Source: Gnetum montanum (taxonomy: Eukaryota > Streptophyta > Gnetopsida > Gnetales > Gnetaceae). From it: a stretch of 64,000 nt of DNA. The stretch is taken from positions 480,792 to 544,791 of the forward strand of contig MNCI01010021.1 in the NCBI GenBank assembly GCA_015680685.1, written 5' to 3'. A program made the translations under genes and the position numbers. The notes under the pieces were generated by a model. The model saw only the letters and a program-made list of their open reading frames with translations, searched no databases and was not told the DNA's origin. This document shows, piece after piece, positions 43,721-55,536 of this stretch (positions are counted from its first letter, which is position 1; every line of letters begins with the position of its first letter).

Positions 43721-44977
43721 GTTCGGCACGACAATAAACTGCCACAGTCCCACTCGCCAGAGTCCGCTAAGACTATAAACTGGTTTGCCTCTTCACGGTC
43801 AGCTAAGACTAGAAACTAGCAATGTACCATCCGCCACGACACTAAATGGGCAATGTCCAACGGGTCATGACATAAAACTAACCCATGACAGTCCACTAAG
43901 ACTATAAACTGGCAAGTTCATCTCTATTTCTTCAATCTATTGCTGCATTCAAACTTCATTTGAATCGCTGCATCGCTCGCCATCGGCCGATCCTCACAAC
44001 TTTGCTGCTAGCCATATACCATGCCAGACATCTCATCCAGTGCCTTTGTTTCATCGGTTGCTGTTTAAGTCTAAGCTTGCTTACTCACCCATGGGTTTTT
44101 TGTTCTCTTGGAGTTGTGTTTGCAGGATGATACTCAGGGGTGTTCGTACAAGAATGCACTTCGTCATAAGCAGCAAGGTGAGGCGATGTTCACAGCACAC
44201 GTGACAAGACTAAATCAAGCCATTCACTAGTACATCCCCATTTCCTGGCCTATTTCCTATCTATTCATCGACATACTCAACTCAGCCACACCTCTGATAC
44301 ACCCAGTACACTCAAAACTTTGAGTACACTGTCACGTACTGTAACACATTTAAGCAGTTGCAACACACAACATAGTACTTGAACATAAGTACAAGATTAA
44401 AACATTTTTTTACTAAAAAAAAAGGGTGTCTCTTCCCACATAAAACACAAGACGAGACGACAGTTGTCTTGAAAATAAATACTCATGTAAAAAACAATCG
44501 AGTGACATCTCGTTGCATGGCTTTGGCTCTCCGCCAACAGGCTTCCCCCTAAAACACTAAACAAGGGCCCTATTCCTCCAAAGAATGCAACACATCATCA
44601 CGTGGCTTTGGTCTTGCCAACAAGTCCTCTTGGACACTAACCAAGAGTTTTTTTTGTTCCGCCAAAGGACACACATCGCATGCCTTGATTCCGAGTCTAC
44701 TAAATAATGGCTATTGACAAGGATCAGCATGATACACACCAGCGTATCCCCTTTACCAAGCACAATCCCTTGATGAGTTCCCAATCCCCACAATTTCCCT
44801 TTCTCTAGCAAATACAAATTCCATTTCCCGCAATTCCATGTACTACTGAACATGGTACAATGATTTCTAGTCAAGTGGCAAAGGAAAAAGTCTTTATCGA
44901 GTTGCTTATGATGTTTTGCACTTCTTTTTCGATGCTTCTCGGGTCGATTCCTCCTAGCGTCAACAAAGACGGATCAA
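43721..44977 (+). other. 3' untranslated region of element E
   Basis: Noncoding. 43740-43920 has further divergent units with GCTAAGACTATAAACTGG. 44400-44900 corresponds to inverted sequence in element F at 49380-50300, including GGCTTTGGCTCTCCGCC-like blocks. CAACAAAGACGGATCAA before the LTR may be the PPT, though it is only partly purine. Confidence 0.6.
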
Positions 44978-46308
44978 TGAAACACCACAAAATTTCGAGC
45001 TTAGTACTTCTCCAACAAGAACCGGGCTAAGTCATGACGTTCCTGAGCATGGCTGAAGCTTGAGGGCCCCACAGACAACTTCAAGTGGAGTCGAACTCAA
45101 CAAGAAGTAGGTCCCTGGGACCCACAAACGATAATGGCATCTACTATCAAACCTGGCAACTTCGGAGCTGAAATACTTAATTTACACTAAGTATGTATTC
45201 TCAGCGTATGCGCCCAGCATATATACTAGATGCTCACACCGTATACGCCCAGCGTATACACCCCAGATAGCATCCACAGTGTATACGCCCAGCGTTCATG
45301 CTCAGCGTATACACCCAGTGTAGATGCCTCATATGTACGCTCAGCAGGTACAACTGATGTATACGCCCGGCATGCAATCTCTGAAGACGGCATAAAAACA
45401 GCACTGCAGAGCAAGACTTGATACAAGGCAGCAACTCATACAAACAGAGCAACTATCAGTGTACACGCCCAGCAACCATCAGTGTGTATGCGCAGCGTAT
45501 ACGCCCAGCATCCACAGCGTATACGCCCAGTACATCCAGCGTATACGCCCTCCATGCCCAGCGTATACGCCCAGAGTCTACGAACGCCTGATACAGCGTA
45601 TACGCCCAATGTATACGCCTAGCAGATGTAATATGTTGTATACTTGTAAATTTTATTCTTTCACACCCGGTCAACGCGTCACGTGTCGCCCAACCCGCGT
45701 CTAGCATCAAACCTGTATAAAAACCCTAATTTTTCACTAGCATGGGGTTGGCAATTTTGAGCAAACCAGAGAAAAACAGAGACGCTAAGAACCAAAGTAG
45801 AGAACCTTGTATGCTGGAGAACCCTGTACGCTGAGCATATAGCCTCTACGCTATGCCTACAGTGTGAACCAGCCCACAGTCATCCCTGCATCCACCAGGG
45901 CTTTTCGTCCGCCTTATGTCAAAGCCACAACTACATTAGACCGGTGCATTGTAACTCTCATTTTAAAATAGCATTGTTACATTTTCTTCCTAAAATCTAT
46001 TACAGTTTTGCATTAATTGTTGCATGTATACTATTTACGCTCTTTTACGTTTATGCTCCGTTTACATCAGTTACGCTGTTTACGCCTCGCTTCACATCGG
46101 TTACGCTGTTTACGTATAACCCAGCGTATAACACTTTGGTGTACGTTTGGGGAAATCCTTGCCTTATCCGTGTGTGGACCACTCAAGGTACTCTGCCTTC
46201 GTTCATTCCAGCTTGCCCTCAAGCAAAGGTAGGGTCTTCTGTGTGTGTCCGGTGATCCTCCGGTTTCTGTTTCCTTCTAGCCGGAGATCGACGATTTTGG
46301 ATGATACA
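44978..46308 (+). repeat. 3' LTR of element E
   Basis: Begins TGAAACACCACAAAATTTCG and ends GATACA, followed by CTACC. It matches 30184-31457. It carries more GCGTATACGCCC units (45190-45640) than the 5' copy, so the array changed length after insertion or during reverse transcription. Confidence 0.95.
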
Positions 46309-46313
46309 CTACC
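46309..46313 (+). repeat. Right target-site duplication of element E (CTACC)
   Basis: CTACC after the right LTR; matches 30179-30183. Confidence 0.9.
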
Positions 46314-47183
46314 CAAGTGGAGCTCCACCACAACCATATGAATAATATCAATAGTGGCGCTAACCACAATCATGGGAAATGCCACTGCTAAGATAGTAGT
46401 ACCCTTATAGGCAACCAAATCCATATGGGTACTATGTTTAGTAACCCATCTCTCCATGAAGTTCTACCATCCATGCCTTATTCCAACATCACTATTACCC
46501 TCTAAACTATCATCAAACTCATTCACCATCGACTCGAGGGGAGCACCCATACCCATACCATCCTCTGCATTTTTTTGCATACATTCCTTTGCCCTCAATC
46601 TAGTTACCTCTTGCTCCATTGATGTAGGGTGAAATTCCTTTATAGTTGTAGTAATGAAACGCTACAAAGGCTATACATTGACAACCAACCTTCCAGCCGA
46701 GTGGTTCAAATAATCAATCTAGGAAACAACCATTTTTCCAACCCAATAGTCCTCCAAAACCCTCACAACCTAATGCGGTTGGTTGCTCTGTATCTCCAAC
46801 ACCCTCATCCTCTGCATCAAACACATTCAAATACCCTTCAAATCAAATGCCACCTCAAATTTGCATTGTGATGTTAACTCATGCTATTTCCAATTGGATT
46901 AAAGCTGACAACCTTCCCATGAAGAGACTTGATTCAGGAATTCCTCTTATTTACTTACAAATTATTGGACATGAACCAGGCGATGCTCTTCTTGATTCTA
47001 GTTCTAGTGTCAATCGCATCTCCCATGACATATACAAGGTCTAAAACCTACCACCTCTCAAGAAGAGCAACATCCATTTGGAATTGGCATATTAGTCAAT
47101 CATTATTCCTTTGAAATTTGTTAAGGACATTATGACCACAATTTGTGGGTGGTTCTATCCTACCAATTTTCTGATAATCAAGG
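46314..47183 (+). pseudogene. Outer element: end of Gag and start of protease
   Basis: Continues host Gag after element E: AAGTGGAGCTCCACCACAAC matches 18436-18455 of element B-C. The Pro/Gln-rich Gag tail runs to about 46850. Protease-like sequence follows: MLTHAISNWIKADNLPM, and GDALLDSSSSVNRISHDIYK, which resembles an Athila-type D[LS]G[AS]S.N active site (Gly changed to Ser). It is cut at 47183 by element F and resumes at 57730. Element B-C lost this part. Confidence 0.65.
47179..47183 (+). repeat. Left target-site duplication of element F (CAAGG)
   Basis: CAAGG before TGTACCG; the right copy is at 57725-57729. Confidence 0.9.
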
Positions 47184-49370
47184 TGTACCGTCCAAAATCG
47201 TTGGTGAGAGACTAGAATGAATAGATACCAAGAGATCTACAAATGAAACAGTAAGACCTTGCCTTCACCTAAGTGCAAGCTGGAAATTAATGAAGGTAGA
47301 GTTCCTTGAATGGTCCGCACGTGGATCAAACCAAGACTTCCCCGAACGTAGGCAATTGAGATGAATTGGGTTATACGTAAACAAATGTAAAGCTGAACGT
47401 AAATGAATGAAAACGAATGTAAACTGTTTAAATTATAAATAATGAAAATAGGAAAAATGTGAACAGGAAAAATAATGTAAACTACAAGAATTTGGGCAAA
47501 AATGCAAACTGTTTATATTGATAAAACAATTACAATGTGCACCGGTCAGAACGCAGTTGCGGATTGGTCGCAAGGCGGACGTTTAGCCCTGATGGATGTG
47601 AATGGATGCTTGGAAATACAAGTTTCTGATTGCAAGTTCTGCAACGTTACCAAGATTTCCCTTACTCTGCGTAACCAAGTCTAATGCCCAACATATGAGA
47701 TTGATGCCCAAATTTCTTAAGTGTGTGAGATTTGAATTTTCTGAACCTTGATCTAGTGGAAAAATAGGAGATTTATAGGATTTTAGGTGTGAGATTCAGA
47801 TCTGGGAGAAGATCAGTGGCTACAAGGTGAGCAAACTTCGGATCGGGAGATAAGTGGTGCATTGACCGAGTGCCGGATACGTTACAACTGTACAGTGTGT
47901 AGCATACATGTTGGCATATGAACACCTAGCGTATAGGCTTGGAACACTTAAAAAACTTAAAATTTACAAAATAATTTGTATGTTACAACAAGAATGATGT
48001 CTCTGGCTATGGATCCATGCTCTGGCCTACTGCTTTTGGCCTCAGCGTGTCTTGAAATACTTTGGCATATGTTGGCATCCGTGTACAGCGTTCAACGTAT
48101 GAGATTACACGTCTAGCATGTGTACACTCGTGTATACGCTCTATACACTCCATACATTGGCGTATACACTCCATACGCTGGCCAGCGTATGGACCATAAA
48201 TGATGAATTTTGGACCAAATTTTAACCTCCAAAGCCAATTTTTACTATATATTTTCATGGCTTATGTCTTGAGGGTGTTGTATGTCGAATTTGAGCCAAT
48301 TTTGCCCTGATTTGGTGCTATTTTGGAGGATTTTGTGGGGTTGACACTGGGCTATACGCTGGCCAACGTCAACCTCAACGTACACCTCATGAACTGTCAT
48401 GTTGGATGTCTGACTCTATATGCTGGTGCTTTTCCCTTGATTCTTGAGTGCTACTGATCCTCCAGGGTGTCCGGATGCCGATTTTGACTTCATTTTGATG
48501 CAGTTTCAGGCCTGTTTTGGTGGTCTACGTTGAGCTATACGCTGGCTAGCGTATACCAAGGTGTGCTTAGCATAAACAGGTGAAAATGGCTCGTTGGAAG
48601 TCCAAAACTAAAGTTTTTGAAGCCTATGACCTTGTAGGATTATTGCCCATGTCCTGAGGATCGATTCCAGGTTGAAAACTTGCCCAAAAGTGCCTGATTT
48701 TTCTCGTTCATGGTGATGTACGCTAGGCTATATGCTAGCCAGCGTATAACAAGGTGTACCCAGCGTATACACATGAAAATGCATCATTTCAAGGTTAAAA
48801 CTTGATCTTCAGGAGCCAGTGATGAAGCTCAATAGTTTTCCTACCTCTAGGAGCCTATTTGATGTGAAAATCCTGCTTTGTGATGCCTGTTTTGGGCCCT
48901 TTTTGATGATATACGCTGGGCTATACGCTGGCCAACGTATACCAAGGTGTGCCTAGCATATACACATGAAATTACATTACTTAGGACCCAAAATTGAATT
49001 TTCAAGAGGCCAAGATCTATTGGAGACCTTGGGGAAGGTCATGGGGAGTCCAAACGCTCAATTTTGGCATGTTTTGACTCATTTTTGGGGCCCAAAAGTT
49101 GCCATACGCTGGTCTGTACGTTGGCCAGTGTACAACCAAGCATGAACAGAGTACACTTGGTCAAAACTAGGTATTTTGAACCCAAAACTTAAAATTCCTA
49201 ATGCCAGATGCTAATGTAGTCACCTGTGGATCCTGTGGAACCTTTGCCTTTTTAATTATGCTCCATTCGATACTGTTTTGATGCTCTAGAGCTTGGTCAT
49301 GCTGGGGATCATCATGACTTAGCTCTATTTTCTGTCTGAAAGTGCTAGCCAAAATTTTGTGGTGTTTTCG
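47184..49370 (-). repeat. 3' LTR of element F
   Basis: 2187 bases, matching 55537-57724. Plus-strand left end TGTACCGTCC; right end GTGTTTTCG, where the other copy has GTGTTTTCA. It contains five or so units of about 190 bases (48345-49150), each with TATACGCTGGCCAGCGTATA-like inverted repeats. Confidence 0.95.
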
Positions 49371-51180
49371 TTGGCCCCTCTTTGTTGATGCCTAGAGAAA
49401 TCGACCTAAGAGGCATCGACAAAGAAGTACAAAACACTGTAAGCAACCTAGGAGTCAGCATTGTCCTAAGGCACTTGGCCAGATGTTGTCGCATAATTTT
49501 CAAAGTACATGGGAGTAGGAAATAAGGTTTTGAGATGGGTAGGGAGGATGTTTGCATTTGTGGGATTGGGAATTGATTAAGGGATTATGCTAGTGTGGGA
49601 GAGGAGTGTTCATTCTTGCTAATGACTCATGTTGGTCCTTGTCAATAGCCAGTATTTGGCAGACTTGGAACCACGGCGTGAGGTGTGCGTCCTTTGGAGG
49701 AACAAGACTCTCGTATCAGGTTTAAGAGAACTTGTTGTCACAACCAAAGCCACGCGATGAGGTGATGTGTTCTTTGGAGAAACAGGACCCTTGTGGAGTG
49801 TCTAAGGAAACCCATTGTCCGACAGCCAAAGCCACGCAGTGAGGTGAAACATGATGGTGTGAGACACAAATGGCTCTTTCCAAGATAATTTCCTTCTCGC
49901 CTGGGGCTTGTATGGAAAGTGCCAAGGGTCTTATGGTTCATTTTGCTCTTTGCTCTTTGATCTTTTCTTTTTCTTTTTCTTTTGCTTTTTTTTTCTTCCT
50001 TTCTTTTTCTTTTTTTTTTGTTTGTTTGTTTTTGAAAAGAGCTTTCTTTCAATTTTGCACTTATGCTCATGTGTCATCTTGTGTGTTGCAACTACTTGAG
50101 AGTGTCGCAGCGTGCAACAATGTGCTCAAAGCTTTGGGGTGTACTGGGTGTATCTGGGAACTGTAACCAGGTAGGAAAGGAAACAAGAGTGTTGGGGAAA
50201 TGAAGAATGTATCAGGAACTGGGAATGTACTTTTGAATAGATTGATTAACCTGGTTGCATGCATCAAAAACAATGTGGCACCTTGTCACCGTGATGAAGT
50301 GTATCCGTGTACAAGTACCACTAGGTGTCATCCTGCAAACACAACTCTAAGAAGACAAGAAAATCACAAGTGAATAACTTAGCAAACACTTTAGACATGA
50401 ATGTGGCCGATGCAAATGGAGGCACCAAGTGAAACTTAAGGTAAACAAAATGAGCAGCAATAGTATTGTCAGAGCCGATGTGATGAATGATGCGACATGT
50501 GTTGATGAAGAAATGTCATGAATTACAGTAGCAGATGAATGTGCCAGAGATTATCTTACCAGTTTATAGTCTTAGCGGACTATCGTGGGTTATTTTTACA
50601 TCATAACCTATTGGACGTTGCCAGTTTAGCGTCGTAGCGGATAGTGCAATGCTAGTTTATAGTCATGGTAGACTATGAAGAGGCAAGCTAGTTTATAGTC
50701 TTAATAGACTCTGGTGAACAAAACTGTGATAGTTTGATGTCATATCGAACACTCTGTGGTATCAGTTTTAGGTCATGATGCCTGGACCGCTCTATGGTAT
50801 TAGTTTTGAGTCATAACCCAGGACATTCAGTGGTATTAGTTTACCATCATGATGCTAGGATGAAAGTGTGCATTATGAGTGTGACCGGTGGTGTCAATTT
50901 ACCATCATGACGCCAGGACGATGTGTGGTATCAATTTTAAGTCATGATGCCAGGACTGTCGATGTGGATGCATGCGCGTGTGTCTGTATGACCTTGTAAA
51001 CAAAAGCAACTAAAGAAAACAATGTTAAATAGCAACTGTAGAAAACATGAACTGAAATGCACAAGTAAATAGAAAATAATGCGAAAAGGTGGTAGTTTAA
51101 GGTCATTTTAGCCCACAATTTAGTTTAAGGCCTTTTCAGGCCATGAGAGAAAACATAAGCTAGTACAATATAAACTAATG
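49371..51180 (-). other. 3' untranslated region of element F with repeats
   Basis: No coding domain. 50554-50960 holds inverted copies of the repeat families of E (GTTTATAGTCTTAGCGGAC, GTCATGATGCCAGGAC). 49960-50035 is a T/C-rich tract on the plus strand. 51090-51145 has the GGCCTTAAA-type units. Sequence matches E 43720-44977 in reverse. Confidence 0.75.
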
Positions 51181-51189
51181 TGACATATG

Positions 51190-52093
51190 CACCGTGAAAG
51201 AATGTGAAGAGTGTACGGAGATCTATCTTGTTTTTGGCCACAGGGGCATTTTGATCGTGTGGTTGTCACCTAACCAGATGTGGTTTTGGAAGCATTTTAG
51301 GCTTAGGCTTAGCTGGGAGGCTTATGGTTTTCGCCACTCGTTCAGGCATTTTAGATCTAAATACTGTGTCGGTTGCCACTTGTTCGGGCGTTTTGGCTCT
51401 AGGTGTTGCATTTTTTGCCATGTGTGTTTCAGAAAGAGGCTCCTCTTTCAAGACCTGTGACATGTCTATGTTGTGGTTAGCTTGAAAGGGAGTGTTTTCA
51501 CCATGTATAATGACTTGTCCATCTTCATATGGAAGGTGGATTTCTTGATGTATCAATGAGGAAATGGCTCGTTGTTACGCTAGCCACGGTCTGCCAAGAA
51601 TCATGTTGAAACTGGACATCTCTTCTATGATAGTGAACTCCACGCTAATGGGGAATTGTTCACCTACCATGAAGGCTAGGTTAATCGTACCCTTGACTGT
51701 GATACGTGATCCGTTGAAGGATTTTAGACATGTGGTTTCTGTTGGCATGATCTCGTCTACCATGCCTAGTTTGTCGATGATGGAGTATAAATCTACGTTT
51801 GTTGCCGCACCATCATCAACGTGCACTCTATGAATGGTGCATCATCCAACATGTACACTGATTGACAACAGAGCTGTTATGACTTCCCCTTGTTCGAGGT
51901 TACGTTTAACTTCATCATCGTGGAAGGCTAAAGTGTTTGAACCCAATCCTTGTGGTGTGTGTTGTGAAATCATTGTACGGATGGATTCCATGTTAGCAGG
52001 GATGTCCTTTGTAATAGGATTGGATGCTAATGTTTGAGCCAAGGCTTCGTGGTGAACGGCTGAAGTCATGACCAGGTCATACAAGCTCATCAT
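51190..52093 (-). pseudogene. Protease region of element F
   Basis: The active-site block MHVDDGAATNVDLYSIIDKL and the domain end SSFNMILGRPWLA (51575-51826) match the protease of E almost residue by residue. Downstream (51266-51556) HQEIHLPYEDGQVIIHGE also matches E. Upstream, 51842-52093 (SLYDLVMTSAVHHEALAQTL, FHDDEVKRN) is the counterpart of 35450-35650 in E. Stops separate the blocks. It would cut Gag; no polymerase follows. Confidence 0.85.
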
Positions 52094-52241
52094 TGTGTTC
52101 TTCTATTTGAGCATTTTTTTTACCTAGGTTAGTGCAGCTACGAAGTCTTTGTTGTTGGTCATTATGTTGGCTTTGGCTTCCTTCGTGTGGGTTGGGGGAT
52201 CGGCCTCTTGTGTAGAGGGCTTGGGCCTAGTTTCCTTGAGA

Positions 52242-54884
52242 TTAGGGGCAGGGGCCCCAGCATTTGATTGTTGCTTGCTTGATGTGGATTTTTTTGGCTA
52301 TTGATGTTGTTCGTTGTTCGTTTGTCCTCTTCTGCTGCCATTTGGTAGGGTTACCCATGTTGTTGGCAAGGTTCACTCTTGAGGGAGAAGAGGTTGAGAC
52401 ATTGCCTATAGTTGGGCTTTGGGTAGGTGAGGGGCCATTGCATGGTGGCACCTTTATGACAAATGGTAGTTTGGGAGGAGTCGTTGGTGTTTGACTAGCT
52501 TGTTGTGGAACCTTGATAATGAAAGGTTTATTTACGATTGTGGTCAGTGCATCGTGCCAATTTAATGTCTTAGCAGACCATTGCGGTGGTACTTTGACCA
52601 CAAAGGATGTCTTCGGTGCTGGGGATTGCATTGAATCTTACCAGTTTACCGTCTTAGCGGACATGTGAGGTGGTGGTACTTTGACCACAAAAGGTGTCAT
52701 CAGTGCTCTAGGTGGCACCTTGATGATGATGGGAGGCCTCTTGCTCATGGAAGCATAGGGGATTGTTGCCTTGCTGGGAGGCACACGGATCACAAAAGGT
52801 TGCCGCACAGGTTTAGGCTTACAATCTATGCCAATGGAGTTTATGACATAGGATGCATCGTCTGTGCTGGGTTGATTAAGGGTGTTGACATTCAGTTGGC
52901 CCCGTTCTATCATTGCTTGTAGATCATCCTGTAATGCACAGTAGGTGTCGGAGTTATGACTAGACATCTGGTGGTAGTGACAAAATTGATCTAACTTGAA
53001 GTGTCGTGGGACTGGGAACTCGTTTGGTGCTACTAAGGTGGGATTCCTTAGTAGCTCGCAGTACCTGTCGTGTCTTCGGTGGGCATTCTCTGCTACTTGT
53101 TTGTATTGGATTTTCCTGATTTTGAGAAGTTTCTCTAGTAGTTCAGAGGGTTGCATAGGTAGCGATGTGTACTTAGAGTGATCCTTGCATTGAAAATTGT
53201 GCCTTGGGGTGGCCCTTGTCATTGTAGGCAAGTTGGTACTGGTTTTTGCTTTTTTTGTGCTTGTGGCTATAATTTCCATTGTTGTCTGTTGTTTGGCAAT
53301 GTGTTGGTTCTTGTAAGCCACATAGGTGGGATCATTGCTGGTTTGCGCAGCTTGTTCAATGTTCTTGATATACGTGAAGGCTTGGATTAATGTTTGAGCA
53401 CTTAGGTAGTACAGTTTTGACTTAACGAAGTCATTCATTGCTCCCTTTAGAATCGTGAGCAAATACGTTTTGGGGATGAGCTCATGAAGTTCGTTAAGGT
53501 CTGTGCTCCATCGTTGAATGAACTTCTGCACAGGCTCTAGTCACGCTTGTTTCACCTGTATCATAGTGTCTAGTGTGGCCTCAGGCTTGAGGTTGTACTT
53601 AAACCAGGTGACAAACTGATGTAACAGATCCTCCAGAGAGTATATGGAGTTACATGGTAGGGCTCGGTACCAGTCCAAGGCACTATCTGTTAGGGACATG
53701 GCGAACATGCGTAGGATTGCGTGGGGCCAAGCTTGAAGCAATAGGGTCTCTGATCGGAATGTTACCAAGTGAGCGTTTAGGTCTCCCTTCCTGTTGTACT
53801 TGGTTAACTGGGGCAGTGTGATTCCCTTGGATAAAGCTAACAGTGGCACTGAAGAGTTAATTGGATCATCATGGTAGAAGTCCAGTACTTTAACTACTTT
53901 GGTGTTGGCTGTTTTAAGGTGCTTTGCCTCGTCAGCTAACGCTTGCATCCATTGTTTTGCTCCTGCCCACTCTTGAGTGGTAGGCAGATTAGTTGGTTGG
54001 AGAGATTGTTGGGTTGTCATTTGTTGCTGTGAAGCAATGTTCAGAGTTGTGGTTGCAAGGTGTGGCATGTTGAAGTGAGTGGGTTTTTGAACAAGGGGTA
54101 TGGTTCCTTGACTGGCCACAAACTGTGAAGTGACACCCTGGATGTGTGCAGCTAATGTAACAAAAGCAGCCCCATGTGTTTGCACGTGCGGTATGTACTG
54201 GGTGGAGATGGACGTGGGTAATCTTTGTTGGGATACCGGTGCTTGTGTGCTCGTTAACACTTGGTGAGTGGCTGTCTGTCCCATGCAAGGGTGGAATGAT
54301 GGATTCATGTAGGCATGGGGACTGAGGGTATGGTATGAATCCTTAGGTTCAAATTGTGCCTCAAAGTCATCTACATCATGTTGGTTTTGGGGCTCCTTAG
54401 TGGGTCACCGTGAGTTTTGGCTCCTTACCGTAAGGAGCTGGGAGATGAGTTCGTGGTGAAATTTCGAGAGTGGGATGATGTCATATGGGGCAGGGATGAA
54501 TTCATGACCTCCCTTGTTGATGACTTCATAATGTATTTTCGCATCAAGTTCTGTTTGATCAACGGGTAAGCTCGCTTGGATCTTGACACATATGAAGTTG
54601 TATTGCTCAGGGGTCAAAGTGGTGAATGAGGGGTCATGACCCTGCAGTCTCAGTGACCAACGAGGTGGCCCCTGAGGGTTGACCTCACCATGAGTCACTA
54701 TGGGTCCGGTGGTGGTCACAGGGTATAAGACTGACATGCTGGAGTTAGAAATGAGGAGAGTAGAAGTGTTGGTGTTCATAGGATACATTTTACTTGCTTT
54801 AAATATGGCAACGTAAACTAAAAAAATTTGGTTAAGTGTTGGATAGGGAGTAAAAAAATTTCTAAGTGTTGTCAGCGTATACAA
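52242..54884 (-). pseudogene. Gag of element F with PFVVKVPP repeat tail
   Basis: Three long open stretches in order. N-terminal domain 54405-54884 (SLRLQGHDPSFTTL, EQYNFICVKIQASL, EFIPAPYDIIPL). Capsid-like domain 53541-54308 and 52638-53531 (LPQLTKYNRKGDLNAHLVTF, DSALDWYRALP, KFIQRWSTDLNELHEL). Zinc knuckle CHYHQMSSHNSDTYC with all ligands present, unlike E. The tail has about six P[FI][VI][VI][KR]VP units (52250-52830). Only a few stops: this Gag is the best preserved in the window. Confidence 0.85.
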
Positions 54885-55512
54885 CGTAAACGGGAGAAAA
54901 TTTGACTAAGTGTTGGAAGAGCGTATAGGTGGCAGCGTATAAGAGGTAGCGTATACACTACACTCAGCATATACACAATGGTAACAGCGTATGAGCAGGG
55001 GCACAACATACACCAACTGTGCACAGCATATACAGATGATAAACAGGATATAATGCAAGTGTAAATGCCAATAGGGGAGACGAACTATAGCGTATACAAT
55101 AAAAATTGAAATTTTCACCAAAAAAAATAGTAAAGATGCAGCGTATACAGGTGAACAGCGTATGAATGCTAGATGTGGCATAGATCTAAGAGAGCAAAAT
55201 GTAGATCTGCAACATTTGAACGTAGATTTAGTGGAATGGGACGTAGATCTACAATCACTGGGTGTAGATCTATAGTCATAGAGGTAGATCTAGGATAACA
55301 AGATGTAGATCTAGGAGAAAAATGGCCCTCCTTACAGGTGAACAGTGTATGAATGTTGGATGTGGCATAGATCTGAAAGAGCAAAATGCAGATCTGCTAT
55401 GTTTGAACGTAGATCTAGTGGAACGAGACGTAGATCTACAGTCATAGGATGCAGATTTTCAATCATAGAGGGTAGATCTGGGATAGCAAGACATAGATCT
55501 AGGAGAAAAATG
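54885..55512 (-). repeat. Leader of element F: CAGCGTA motifs and a 187-bp tandem duplication
   Basis: 54870-55170 carries scattered GCGTATAC and CAGCGTA motifs. 55148-55333 and 55335-55520 are near-identical tandem copies, each with GTAGATCT boxes about every 20 bases and each ending in AAAATGGCCCTCCTT, the start of the PBS region. Confidence 0.85.
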
Positions 55513-55513
55513 G

Positions 55514-55530
55514 CCCTCCTTCTAGGGCCA
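55514..55530 (-). other. PBS of element F
   Basis: On the minus strand, TGGCCCTAGAAGGAGGG stands a few bases inside the 5' LTR. It aligns with TAGCGCTAGAAGGAGGG of element E. Confidence 0.7.
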
Positions 55531-55536
55531 ATTTAC

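Larger units (their letters stand above)
30184..46308 (+). mobile_element. Element E: nested Tat-like Ty3/gypsy retrotransposon
   Basis: A 16.1-kb element with two long LTRs, PBS, gag, protease, RT, two RNase H domains, integrase, an antisense gene and long repeat-rich untranslated regions. The second RNase H (41450-41880) is the archaeal-type domain that marks the Tat lineage. It sits in gag of the outer Athila-like element and keeps a perfect 5-base target duplication. Coding blocks are interrupted by few stops compared with the host element, so it is younger. Confidence 0.9.

Noticed and set aside
49870-50166. Plus-strand ORF with a Phe-rich hydrophobic stretch, a possible membrane protein
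   Set aside because: It comes from a T/C-rich tract in the 3' untranslated region of F and has no support from neighbours.
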